In this document: positions 1 to 7,849 of the stretch, in pieces | How the letters are laid out: each line of letters starts with the position of its first letter | How positions within the stretch are numbered: position 1 is the stretch's first letter | Source of the DNA: Fictibacillus macauensis ZFHKF-1 | Lineage (GTDB): Bacteria; Bacillota; Bacilli; Bacillales; Fictibacillaceae | Reading direction: 5' to 3' | DNA length: 41,931 nt | NCBI RefSeq assembly: GCF_000269865.1 | Contig: NZ_AKKV01000040.1 | Coordinates: 1-41,931 of the forward strand | Notes under the pieces: model-generated | Seen by the model: only the letters and a program-made list of their open reading frames with translations | Database searches by the model: none | What the model was told of the DNA's origin: nothing | Program-made: the position numbers and the translations under genes

Positions 1-81
1 TCATCATTTTTACTCCAACCTTTTCTTTAGAGAAAACAGCTAGATTCAAGTAATCTGTTAATCTTTTAATAAACGAAGGGC

Positions 82-102
82 GCCTCAGAAAAATTCTGAA
101 GC
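82..102 (-). terminator. Hairpin downstream of array copy A
   Basis: Nine-base arms, GCTTCAGAA and TTCTGAGGC on the minus strand, with a TTT loop. The T-tract after it is poor in this copy, so it may be a weak terminator; the equivalent hairpin of copy B has a better one. Confidence 0.5.
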
Positions 103-126
103 CCTCTGCCTATCTATTTAATTCAA

Positions 127-468
127 TCAATATTCAGGATTTCCTAACACTTCGTCCTTCCAGATTAACACTAACTCCCTGAACTGATCCGTTTCCATTG
201 TGTCTTCGTAATGCAGATCGTTCTGCTCGTAAAAAGGATTGTGTACGGTCGTTTCCTCTTTTTTCATATCAACGCTAATGCCATTGATGGAGTATTCAAA
301 GTGTTCATAGGTTCCATCTATTACTTTATCAATATACTCAACAACTTCTAAAGCGTCCTCTTCAGTAAAAATTACACCTACGAAATCTTCGAAAATTTCT
401 ATTTCTTTCGGTAATTTTATTGTTAAACGTCCTAATGGTGTCTTAGTAATTGTATATGGATAGTTCAT
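127..468 (-). CDS. Small acidic protein, immunity-like, array copy A
   Basis: I do not recognise a named family. The 113-residue product is acidic, has no signal peptide or membrane segment, and ends in the same WKDEVLGNPE tail as its two paralogues downstream. Copy A differs most from the others between residues 1-50 and around residues 75-85, while the stretches EHFEYSINGISVD and METDQFRELVLIW are identical in all three. The start is supported by a GTGGAGG ribosome site about 9 bases upstream. Multiple small paralogues next to a truncated toxin-like gene and a DUF1672 lipoprotein are typical of polymorphic-toxin immunity loci, but that role is inferred from context only. Confidence 0.75.
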   Translation of the reverse strand: MNYPYTITKTPLGRLTIKLPKEIEIFEDFVGVIFTEEDALEVVEYIDKVIDGTYEHFEYSINGISVDMKKEETTVHNPFYEQNDLHYEDTMETDQFRELVLIWKDEVLGNPEY

Positions 469-711
469 CAGTTCGTAACCTCCACTTTATTAGCTATTCG
501 TTGTATTTTGGATAGGCCGTTGCAATAGTATCCTCTTTATTCAAATACATCTCTATTGTTATTCCAGAAGATATAATGTATTTAGACCCGCTACCCTTCC
601 ACAAAAACACTCACCAAGAGTGCTTGGTAGAGGATAGCGATTTGGCCCATGAAAGAGTTATGGCAGGTTTCCTGATGTGAATAATGCAAAACAAAAAAAT
701 AGAAAAATTAG

Positions 712-997
712 TTAAAATGCTATAGGTCCAAGTAGATAGAAATTATTTTGCCTCATTCGTGCGTCTTTTTTCGCTTGTGTACCTTGGTATATAATAGAAT
801 ACTCTTTGCTTTTGACGTTCATAACTGTCATAGCATCAAAGCCGGTTTGGGGGCTATGTCGGACATTCATTACTCTGTAAAATTTACCGTCCACTTTTAA
901 CTCTCTATTTGTATATTGTTCTTTATACGATTGATCTCCAGCTAGTCTCACTAAATCTTCATCAGTAGTATAGTTACCTCTTTTTAAGAGTAGTCAT
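712..997 (-). pseudogene. Truncated lipase-like toxin N-terminus (possible T7SS TslA/DUF6792-like remnant)
   Basis: An ATG at 997-995 with an AGGTG ribosome site begins MTTLKKR and then meets TAA at 976-974. A single-base shift at that point opens the frame NYTTDEDLVRLAGDQSYK, which runs to 712. The readable part has the pattern of the N-terminal lobe of bacterial class-3-lipase-like toxins: an LAGDQSYK helix, then TGFDAMTV and IIYQGT beta strands ahead of where the GxSxG nucleophile would lie. The protein stops right after IIYQGT, so the catalytic core is absent. It starts 20 bases after the DUF1672 lipoprotein gene, so the two formed an operon. Assignment to reverse-order type VII lipases such as Staphylococcus TslA is my inference; a short conserved hypothetical protein is the alternative. 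Confidence 0.5.
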
Positions 998-1014
998 CTA
1001 TTCACCTCATTGGC

Positions 1015-1893
1015 TTAATTTACATGAATTTCATCTTTACTAGGGGTCGTTCCCTTACTACTTTTATCGTTACCCGTTCTCGTTAATACTTCATTGCTAT
1101 TAACAAGAATCGTGTACATTCCAGGTGGAAATCCTTTTGTAGTTTTAAATCTTTCAATAATTTGATTAGCTAATTTACCATCAGGATCCCTATGCTTCTC
1201 TTTCATATAAAACGTCAACACTATGCTTGGATCTATTTCGCTTGAACCTTCCTTTATAGCTGTGCGTAATTGTTTACTTGTAATATCATGGTTTTTTTTA
1301 TAAGCATTATAAGCATCTAAAGAAGCTTCTTTTAGAACACTTACATAATAATACGGCCTTACTACACCTAAATCATGCACCCGTTCAATCGCATCGTTTC
1401 TCATACCAATTACAGGGTACTCTTTCGCCATTTTTTCACAAAATGCTTCTAGGTTTTCAAACTCTTTTTCGTATGCTTTTACATAAATTCCAGACATGAT
1501 GGAGCTCTCTACCGTTCCTTCTACTTCACTTACATTGCCAGTTACTTTGGCATCCGCTACGTCCACAATAACAGACGTGTAATAGGTTGGTAGCTCATCC
1601 GACTTGAGATGCGCTACAACCGCATCGCGGGCACCGACTAAGTTAGTTACTTTTGCTTTAATGTGATAGGTATTTTTCACATAGTTCAGCGCTGCTTCAC
1701 TTACTTCTTCCTTATGTGTCTTTGCAAGCTGAGACATTTCACTGCCATTAGGCAAAGCAAACTCTTTTCCATCATAATCTTGTACAGGTGTGTAACCTGA
1801 ATGCACCTTTTTCTCAGGCATTTCGCAACTTCCTAGTATTAAGCTAACTAGTGTCAAACTAACAATCCAAACTGCCCATTTTCTTTTATGCAC
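1015..1893 (-). CDS. DUF1672 family lipoprotein
   Basis: A secreted, lipid-anchored protein of about 292 residues. The best start is the GTG at 1893-1891, giving MHKRKWAVWIVSLTLV, with GGAGGTG about 9 bases upstream; a longer in-frame reading to 2028 lacks a good ribosome site. The signal peptide ends in the lipobox LGSC, which places the mature protein on the outer face of the membrane. The body matches what I remember of the DUF1672 family of Bacillus and Staphylococcus: VQDYDGKEFALPNG after the anchor, YPVIGMR and VRPYYYVS in the middle, and LPPGMY-like FPPGMYTILVN near the end. Some DUF1672 proteins have been linked to immunity against type VII lipase toxins, which fits the broken lipase-like gene directly downstream. 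The function here is inferred. Confidence 0.8.
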   Translation of the reverse strand: MHKRKWAVWIVSLTLVSLILGSCEMPEKKVHSGYTPVQDYDGKEFALPNGSEMSQLAKTHKEEVSEAALNYVKNTYHIKAKVTNLVGARDAVVAHLKSDELPTYYTSVIVDVADAKVTGNVSEVEGTVESSIMSGIYVKAYEKEFENLEAFCEKMAKEYPVIGMRNDAIERVHDLGVVRPYYYVSVLKEASLDAYNAYKKNHDITSKQLRTAIKEGSSEIDPSIVLTFYMKEKHRDPDGKLANQIIERFKTTKGFPPGMYTILVNSNEVLTRTGNDKSSKGTTPSKDEIHVN

Positions 1894-2121
1894 TCTTTCT
1901 AGCACCTCCACGTTTTCCCTTTTAAATAGTTTACATAAAAAAACAATTAATTGATATATGGCATTTGTGCTAGTAATTGCAAACTTAAATATGAGTCCGT
2001 TAACTATGTATGGAGATACATACAGCATAAAGAGAAACCTAGTATTCCTTAGGGGGCGAAGACATTTTAACTAGGAACGGCTCAATTCGAGCAATCTGTT
2101 GATTTTTTTAAAAAGCGAAAA

Positions 2122-2142
2122 GCTTCAGAAAAATTCTGAAGC
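2122..2142 (-). terminator. Rho-independent terminator after array copy B
   Basis: Perfect nine-base arms GCTTCAGAA/TTCTGAAGC with a TTT loop, followed on the minus strand by TTTTCGCTTTTT. Confidence 0.75.
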
Positions 2143-2166
2143 CCTCTGCCTATCTGTTTAATTGTA

Positions 2167-2508
2167 TCAACGTTCAGGATTTCCTAACACTTCGTCCTTC
2201 CAGATTAATACTAATTCCCTGAACTGATCTGTTTCCATTATGTCTTCGTAATGGAGGCCTAATTCCTCATTATAGGGATTATAGGCGACGGTTTCTTCCT
2301 TTCGTATATCGACACTAATACCATTGATGGAGTATTCAAAGTGTTCATAGGTTCCATCTATTACTTTGTCAATATACTCAACAATTTCTAAAGCGTCCTC
2401 TTTAGTATAAATTACACCTAAAAAATACTTAAAAATATCAAGTTCTTTTGGGAGCTTTATTGTTAAATCTCCTAATGGGTCTCTAGTGATTTTATATGGA
2501 TATTTCAT
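2167..2508 (-). CDS. Small acidic protein, immunity-like, array copy B
   Basis: Second 113-residue paralogue. It shares its C-terminal half almost completely with copy C (the run RKEETVAYNPYNEELGLHYE is identical) but its middle segment, KEDALEIVEYIDKVIDGTYE, follows copy A instead. That mosaic pattern suggests recombination or gene conversion within the array. A GTGGAGG ribosome site precedes the ATG. No recognised domain, signal peptide or membrane segment. An immunity-type role is inferred from the tandem arrangement and the toxin-like remnant nearby. Confidence 0.75.
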   Translation of the reverse strand: MKYPYKITRDPLGDLTIKLPKELDIFKYFLGVIYTKEDALEIVEYIDKVIDGTYEHFEYSINGISVDIRKEETVAYNPYNEELGLHYEDIMETDQFRELVLIWKDEVLGNPER

Positions 2509-2638
2509 AAGTTACTAACCTCCACTTTATTGGCTATTTTTGTAGTTTGGATAGGTGGTTATACTTACTTCTTCATCATTTCCTTTAAAGAAAACAGCTA
2601 GATTCGAGCAATCTGTTGATCGTTTTAAAAAGCAAAAA

Positions 2639-2659
2639 GCCTCAGAAAAATCCTGAAGC
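2639..2659 (-). terminator. Hairpin terminator after array copy C
   Basis: Equivalent hairpin to those of copies A and B, with one mismatch in the arms (GCTTCAGGA/GCCTCAGAA as read on opposite arms), followed on the minus strand by TTTTTGCTTTTT. Confidence 0.65.
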
Positions 2660-2683
2660 CCTCTTCCTATCTATTTAATTCAA

Positions 2684-3025
2684 TTAATATTCAGGATTTC
2701 CTAACACTTCGTCCTTCCAGATTAATACTAATTCCCTGAACTGATCCGTTTCCATTGTGTCTTCGTAATGGAGACCTAATTCCTCATTATAAGGATTATA
2801 GGCGACGGTTTCTTCTTTTCTTATATCAACGCTAATGCCATTGATGGAGTATTCGAAGTGTTCATGCTCTCCATTTATTACTTTATCAATACACTCAACA
2901 ATTCTTAATGCTCCTTTTACAGTATAAATTACACCTACAAAATCCTCAAAAATATCAAGTTCTTTTGGTAGCTTTATTGTTAAATCTCCTATTGGGTCTC
3001 TAGTGATTTTATATGGATATTTCAT
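2684..3025 (-). CDS. Small acidic protein, immunity-like, array copy C
   Basis: Third 113-residue paralogue, first of the array in transcription order. It differs from copy B mainly at residues 26-55, where it reads EDFVGVIYTVKGALRIVECIDKVINGEHE, and is nearly identical afterwards. An AAGTGGAGG ribosome site lies upstream of the ATG. It has no membrane segment, no signal peptide and no family I can name. Spacing to copy B is about 175 bases including a hairpin, so each copy may be transcribed separately. Confidence 0.75.
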   Translation of the reverse strand: MKYPYKITRDPIGDLTIKLPKELDIFEDFVGVIYTVKGALRIVECIDKVINGEHEHFEYSINGISVDIRKEETVAYNPYNEELGLHYEDTMETDQFRELVLIWKDEVLGNPEY

Positions 3026-3305
3026 AAGTTACGAACCTCCACTTTTCGCTTTATGAACCCCTTTCTTATCAGGATTGATCTTCATCCCAGAGATTGTCTT
3101 TCATGGGCCGTGGCTTATTTCATTTACAATGACAATCCATAAATTACATACTATTGAAATAAGGATAAAATGTAAATTTATTTTATACGTGATTTGTTTT
3201 CCCTTAGAACACAAGAAGGGCAATTTTCTATTTCTTCGGTAACTCTTAATAGAGCATATGAACCTGACACATATTGCTCAGCAAACACTTTTCATAAGCT
3301 AGCCT

Positions 3306-3344
3306 AATCAAATAAACGCAGCAGATGCGAAATCTGCTGCGTTT
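3306..3344. terminator. Bidirectional terminator
   Basis: Eleven-base arms AACGCAGCAGA and TCTGCTGCGTT around a short loop. T-rich tracts follow on the plus strand and, more weakly, on the minus strand. It ends the membrane-protein transcript arriving from the right. Confidence 0.8.
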
Positions 3345-3368
3345 TTATTATGTATATATCGATCATCA

Positions 3369-3791
3369 TTAACATCGCTTTCGATTAACAAATGAATCTG
3401 CCAACCAAAAAGCAATTGCTGTAAGAGAAGTGATATACAAAAATGAATAAAATTCTCGCAAAGACAACCACGGCGGAGAAACTAGCAAGATATAAAGCGG
3501 AAACAACACGAGCCAATACGCAATTAATGCAGTAATTGACAATCTTTTATCAGATATAAACTTATATACCAGTACCCGATAAGGAATGGCAATAAGAAGA
3601 TAACCTGGCGTTGCCATAATTGTGATCCCAACAACCACTCCCAAAAAGCCCCAATCAAATATTTCACCTGCTGCCCATAAGCTTGCAAAAACAACCGCCC
3701 AAATAAGTGAAGCTACTAGTGCCACTCTAAAAGAATGCTGCCAAATCCTACGCCGCCAATGTAACACATACTTCATCAGTTCGTTCTTCAT
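3369..3791 (-). CDS. Small integral membrane protein, unknown function
   Basis: A 140-residue hydrophobic protein with four predicted membrane segments, at about residues 22-44, 47-70, 83-105 and 114-132. The N-terminal stretch before the first segment is basic (WRRRIWQHSFR) and the C-terminus is also basic (NRKRC), so both ends probably lie inside the cell. A GGAGG ribosome site lies 7 bases before the ATG. It stands alone between a terminator and a 175-base gap. No family recognised. Confidence 0.7.
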   Translation of the reverse strand: MKNELMKYVLHWRRRIWQHSFRVALVASLIWAVVFASLWAAGEIFDWGFLGVVVGITIMATPGYLLIAIPYRVLVYKFISDKRLSITALIAYWLVLFPLYILLVSPPWLSLREFYSFLYITSLTAIAFWLADSFVNRKRC

Positions 3792-3965
3792 GATGTGCCT
3801 CCAATAAAACTGTTATACGTATTATTTTAGGGTATGTCGAGTACGATTGATATACATGAATGGAAGCTGTTACATTAAAGGGTAGCAGCTAACGGGTGCA
3901 TTAGCTGAAAAACGAAGCACGATCGTCATTAGTTTAACCTCTATATAATGCATACTAATAAAATG

Positions 3966-4760
3966 TTAAAAAATAGTTGGCACCATTCCTCCATCCATAC
4001 GAATGGGAGACCCTTTAAATGCGGATGCGTAAGGACTACATATAAATGTAGTTAGTCTGCCGATTTCAATTGGCCTAATAAAGCGCTGAATTTCAGATTG
4101 AGGTAGGTTTGTAGTCATAAATTCTTTTTCTTTATCTGCAAAAGTCCTTTCATTATTAGGATAAATCCCTTCAATGATTTGATGCACATTTTCAGAGAGT
4201 GTGGGGCCTGGCAGGATTGTATTAACGGTAACTTCTTTTCCTTTTGTTAATTTTGATAAGCTTTTTGACAATGATAATAGCATTGATTTTGTCATACAAT
4301 ACTGAGGCATTTGTCCTGAAGGCATAACGGCTTCTTCACTCGCAATAAAGATAATGCGTCCATAATCATTGTTTAACATTCTCGGTAAATAAAATTTTGA
4401 TAAACCATTTGCAGCCAGAACATTCGTCCGAAAGTATTTTTCCCATACTTCATCGTCAATGTCTTCATATTGCATCACTTCATACATCCCCATATTATTT
4501 ACTAAAATATCAATATGAGGGTATTTTTCAAATAAAGCCTCTCTTTGTTGACTATCTACAAGATCGGCTGCAGCATTTTGAGAAGTGGTACCTGGGAAAT
4601 CTGATTTCATTTCATTTACAACTCGTTCCACCTCCTCATAATTCCGTCCATTAATTAGTACATTCACACCTTCCTTAGCAAGTTCAATGGCAATAGCTTT
4701 ACCTATACCTTTCGTTGATCCTGTAATTAAAGCTGTTTTATTGTTTAATCCCATATCCAT
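3966..4760 (-). CDS. Short-chain dehydrogenase/reductase (SDR)
   Basis: A 264-residue cytosolic NAD(P)-dependent oxidoreductase of the classical SDR type. The cofactor-binding motif TGSTKGIG is at residues 13-20 and LVNNMG, the NNAG-type motif, at about 87-91. The catalytic triad is Ser141, Tyr154 and Lys158 in the YxxxK arrangement. GR after the second strand (NGRN, about residue 38) favours NADPH. The C-terminal MDGG is typical of the family. Substrate is unknown. The gene lies 41 bases downstream of an AraC-type regulator on the same strand, so it is probably co-transcribed with it and under its control. Confidence 0.9.
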   Translation of the reverse strand: MDMGLNNKTALITGSTKGIGKAIAIELAKEGVNVLINGRNYEEVERVVNEMKSDFPGTTSQNAAADLVDSQQREALFEKYPHIDILVNNMGMYEVMQYEDIDDEVWEKYFRTNVLAANGLSKFYLPRMLNNDYGRIIFIASEEAVMPSGQMPQYCMTKSMLLSLSKSLSKLTKGKEVTVNTILPGPTLSENVHQIIEGIYPNNERTFADKEKEFMTTNLPQSEIQRFIRPIEIGRLTTFICSPYASAFKGSPIRMDGGMVPTIF

Positions 4761-4801
4761 AATTGTGTTCTCCCCTTATTTCTTTAGTACCAATGGTAGA
4801 A

Positions 4802-5818
4802 TTAATGTATAAAATGTGTCCCTAAATGTTCAGTACGCCAATTTGCAGGAGTATCCCCTTCCCAAAGGCGAAAGGCACGGTAAAATGAGTTCTGATCTTC
4901 ATATCCAATTAAGAAGGCCACTTCTTTAATATCTAAGGAGGGATCTGCCAAATATTCTCGTGCCTGCTCACGTCGAACTTGTGTCAACAGATGCTTAAAA
5001 TTCGTGTCTTCGTCAGCAAGTCGGCGCTGTAAGGTACGATCGCTCATCCCCAACTCGCTCGCGACTGTCTGTATGTCGGGACGCCCTCCTGTTAGACTAC
5101 GTTTTATGATCCACTTGACCATTTCGGTACTTGACCGTCTGTGTTCCTGCTCACCTAAGGATTGGTCCAATGCAGGAGTTAATATCTCTAACAACTCTGC
5201 GTTGTAGGAAACAAACGGACGATTCAAATCTCTTCTATTTAACGTCAATCGGTTACAATTGGAACCTATCCGGATATGGCAGCCGAAGTAGGCTTCAAGT
5301 ACTTGTAAGTCACCCATAGCATGTGAAAATTCAACAAATCTTGCCGTCAAAGGCTGACCTGTGCCCCGCCGCCCTAACTCCAAAAGAAATGCCAGTGTGA
5401 TACCAACCAGCAGCGGCGGACCAGGTTGATTCGTATCCAACCAATCCAGTTCGATGGTACAGTGCTCTCCTTCTTCGGTAATACGTAAGCTTTCTGGAGG
5501 GCACAGTTGTTTGTACCGGGCCATTCGCATTAGAGCATCTCGGTAGTCACGAGCATGATACGTCGCTAAAACGGTTGGTGGATAATGTGCTGTTTCAAAA
5601 CCGGTCGCAAGTTTAACAATTCCTTTGGCAGTATCATCAACAAGGTCGGAATACGCCTGCCAGATCGCTAAATATTGAGCGGTGGTGACAACTGGTTCAG
5701 TAATAATGGTGAGAGGTAATCGTGCGTTTCGAACCAAGTCGCAGGGAGCAATCCCTAATTGACGTAATCCTGCCCAAAAGCCTGCGGGGATTTTAACACG
5801 CGTATGAACGTCATACAT
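4802..5818 (-). CDS. AraC-family transcriptional regulator with OruR/ArgR-type sensor domain
   Basis: A 338-residue DNA-binding regulator. Residues about 20-205 match the arabinose-binding-like sensor domain seen in OruR/ArgR-type AraC proteins, including the PPTVLATYHARDYRDALMR region. Residues about 240-330 form the double helix-turn-helix of AraC proteins: SELGMSDRTLQRRL, then VAFLIGYEDQNSFYRAFRLWEG and TPANWR. The start is ATG with GGAGGG directly upstream. This architecture is most common in Proteobacteria, and the gene is visibly richer in G+C than its flanks, which suggests acquisition by transfer. The likely target is its own promoter and the SDR gene that follows. Ligand unknown. Confidence 0.88.
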   Translation of the reverse strand: MYDVHTRVKIPAGFWAGLRQLGIAPCDLVRNARLPLTIITEPVVTTAQYLAIWQAYSDLVDDTAKGIVKLATGFETAHYPPTVLATYHARDYRDALMRMARYKQLCPPESLRITEEGEHCTIELDWLDTNQPGPPLLVGITLAFLLELGRRGTGQPLTARFVEFSHAMGDLQVLEAYFGCHIRIGSNCNRLTLNRRDLNRPFVSYNAELLEILTPALDQSLGEQEHRRSSTEMVKWIIKRSLTGGRPDIQTVASELGMSDRTLQRRLADEDTNFKHLLTQVRREQAREYLADPSLDIKEVAFLIGYEDQNSFYRAFRLWEGDTPANWRTEHLGTHFIH

Positions 5819-6198
5819 AAGAGCCCTCCTTGTTCACTAATTTTAGTTGTAATGGTTCCTTCCCTGTTTACAATACCTATCTACCATCGCACTGTAACTA
5901 GCGAGAGACGACAATCTACTTGCTAATGACGCCGATTGAACATGTCGTTAGTAGGGGTAGTTCATTATACAAGCAAACATGAAAATATTAGCGTAAAACG
6001 AAAAGAAAGATTTTGTTAGCATGTTAAAAAAAAATAAGTTCGTCCGATCTGATCAATCTTAATCTGGAAATAGTCATGAAATCATGATTTCCAAACGGTC
6101 CTATAAGGCTAATAAGAGGATACAGTTAGACTCAATTTTTTTAAAGTAATATAAATTTCTAGTTTCTTATCAATCCTTTATTCGTAAATTTTAAATAT
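5819..6198. other. Intergenic gap left of the island
   Basis: About 380 bases with no credible gene. It includes the promoter side of the AraC gene; a TATAAT box is readable on the minus strand near 5960. Nothing else could be supported. Confidence 0.5.
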
Positions 6199-6275
6199 AA
6201 AAAGGCAGCCTCTCCCCAAAGGGGCAGTTGCCTTTTCTCAAAACTACCTCCACCATACACTCCACATGTGCGGTT
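6199..6275 (-). pseudogene. Remnant of the 3' end and terminator of an rlmCD-like gene (left boundary of the island)
   Basis: On the minus strand this stretch reads QTAHVECMVEVVLRKGN, matching the last residues of the intact RlmCD at 12140 ([17 protein letters not shown]). It is followed by a hairpin, GGCA...TGCC with an inner CCCC/GGGG, and a T-tract, just as at 12119-12150. Identity over about 75 bases is high but not complete. The stop codon has changed to TGC. No more of the methyltransferase precedes it. It is either the displaced 3' end left by integration of a mobile element at rlmCD, or the tail of a lost paralogue. Confidence 0.75.
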
Positions 6276-6540
6276 TGTACGTGACAACACAAAAGATGTT
6301 AGCGCGTTTAATTATCAAATCCTCAAAATAAATTTTATGTCTAGGAAACTATCGACTTATGTTTGTTTTTAGGACACGTGGTATCTCTATGCTTTATTGC
6401 ATAGATATGGATTACTTAAAGGGAGCTATGTTTTCCTTAATGCTTTATAGCCCAAACGATGATATTAAGCTAGATTATAATACAGGGCATTACCCAAAAG
6501 AGCTGATTAGCTACTTAGAAGTTGAAAAGCATAAAATTGA

Positions 6541-6860
6541 TCAGCGCTGGTTCAACGTGCCTTCGTAACGATGGATCGACCCTTGGAGAATGTGAAGCTC
6601 TTCCATACCGATCTGGGATCGGAGTTTAAAAACGTCGGAATTGATCAATTATTAAGTAAATACCAGATTAAACGCCCCCTGAGCGATAAAGGAAACCCTT
6701 ATGATAACGCGGTGTCAAAGTTTTAAAACAGAACTCATAAACGGTGTGCCGTTTCATGTCCTTACTCACCTAGAGCTTGAACTTTTTGATTATATCAATT
6801 GGTATAACAACATCTCTTCGGTATCAAAGTCCGGTCAGCTATCGAAACGCAGCCCTTAAA
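6541..6860 (+). pseudogene. IS3-family transposase (OrfB) C-terminal remnant
   Basis: The translated stretch LVQRAFVTMDRPLENV, FHTDLGSEFKN, LSDKGNPYDNAVS, then after a frameshift FKTELINGVPFHVLT and LELELFDYINWYNN, is the C-terminal part of the DDE integrase core of IS3-group transposases. It contains the second D (HTD) and the region around the final E, but bases are missing at about 6712-6722 where the catalytic glutamate should be. The N-terminal part, OrfA and the inverted repeats are not found. It is an inactive fossil. Confidence 0.8.
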
Positions 6861-6994
6861 ATCGTTGTTTAATTTGATGTTGACATACCACACCTTTTAT
6901 TTTTTTATAAATCTAATTTTCCTCAATATTAATGGGCATTGCATTGATTATTGTTATGCATTAATAGGCTTGTACAATCTTTCTAATTTCGATA

Positions 6995-7849
6995 TCAATT
7001 CAAGTTTAAACCATATGCTCTTGTACCTAGCTTATGTTTGTATTTACTTTCTTCAATCAAAGCTTCATTTCGAGTTAACGTCCTTGGTAGTGTTTGAAGG
7101 ATAGAAAATCTAAAATTTTGAACTCGCTCAGGATTTAGTTCAATGATTTCTCTTAGCTTCTTATTCCCGCCGTGTCCATTATTAGCGTATTCTTTCCAAC
7201 GACCAAGAATTCCTTCTTTCCCAACAGCTGAACCAACATACTGCAATCCATCTTCAGTATCTACTATAAGATATACTCCCCCTACTGAAGATAGCATCTT
7301 GTGCCATATATTATTTGCATTTGGATCAACAATAACCTTTTGAAGTTCTCGAAAAGATAAATTTATCTCGAGATAGCCAGGAAAGTCCCTCACATAGCCC
7401 TTAGGTAATAACTGAATAATTTCTTTTTCACTTGTTTCAAATTTCATACACCAAGATTGAGCTCTACTTTCCCACTTAATTAATAGTCTATTTTCTAACT
7501 CTTCAAATCCAGAAAGCTTTTTTAACTCATACTTATATCTGCTATAAGTTTTTGCTTTTCCCTTATATGGAACATCAAGATAGTCCGGAAAACCATTTAC
7601 CTTATTTATAGCCCTAACTTCGTAAACACCTATAAAAATAGCTTGATTATTCTCAATGCCTAGACAGGAAACAAGATAATCACAATCCCTAAAATGATTC
7701 TTTTCTTGGTATGATTGATATAATTCAAAATGTCCAGTAGCATACAATTCGTGTACATCTACACCTCTAGTGTCCATATGTCTTGCAATCTTAATATTTT
7801 TAGAAATATCTAACCCTGCGAATTGTAGTACTTTGCTGATAGATAACAT
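6995..7849 (-). CDS. GIY-YIG nuclease-domain protein with an uncharacterised N-terminal domain
   Basis: A 284-residue protein. The C-terminal 95 residues are a GIY-YIG fold: GVYLI at about 191, YVG at 204-206, catalytic-type Arg217 in ILGRW, then EALIEESKYKHKLGTRAYGLNLN, which supplies the metal-binding Glu and the terminal Asn. The first 170 residues form a separate domain of mixed alpha/beta composition that I do not recognise; it contains HELYATGHFELYQSYQ and FIGVYEV. An AAGGGGG ribosome site precedes the ATG. It stands alone in the island, opposite in direction to the SEFIR operon. A role in nucleic-acid restriction is likely from the fold and the context, but not shown. Confidence 0.8.
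   Translation of the reverse strand: MLSISKVLQFAGLDISKNIKIARHMDTRGVDVHELYATGHFELYQSYQEKNHFRDCDYLVSCLGIENNQAIFIGVYEVRAINKVNGFPDYLDVPYKGKAKTYSRYKYELKKLSGFEELENRLLIKWESRAQSWCMKFETSEKEIIQLLPKGYVRDFPGYLEINLSFRELQKVIVDPNANNIWHKMLSSVGGVYLIVDTEDGLQYVGSAVGKEGILGRWKEYANNGHGGNKKLREIIELNPERVQNFRFSILQTLPRTLTRNEALIEESKYKHKLGTRAYGLNLN

Larger units (their letters stand above)
1..3040. repeat. Tandem array of a ~450-480 bp gene-plus-flank unit (three copies)
   Basis: Three direct copies of one unit lie at about 1-490, 2075-2545 and 2565-3040. Each contains, in minus-strand order, a leader with the ribosome site GTGGAGG, a 113-codon gene, and a downstream GC-rich hairpin followed by a conserved AT-rich tail. 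Copies two and three are adjacent; copies one and two are separated by a DUF1672 gene and a lipase-like remnant. The left flank of copy one matches the tail that lies between copies two and three, so the array probably continues beyond the left edge of the window. Confidence 0.85.

Noticed and set aside
3886-3907. Inverted repeat CAGCTAA/TTAGCTG as terminator of the SDR gene
   Set aside because: No T-tract follows on the minus strand, so I did not call it a terminator; it may be a protein site or chance.
6359-6568. 69-codon plus-strand frame before the IS3 remnant
   Set aside because: No clear ribosome site, no recognisable family, and its end overlaps the transposase remnant in another frame. 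It might be a fragment of something but cannot be supported as a gene.
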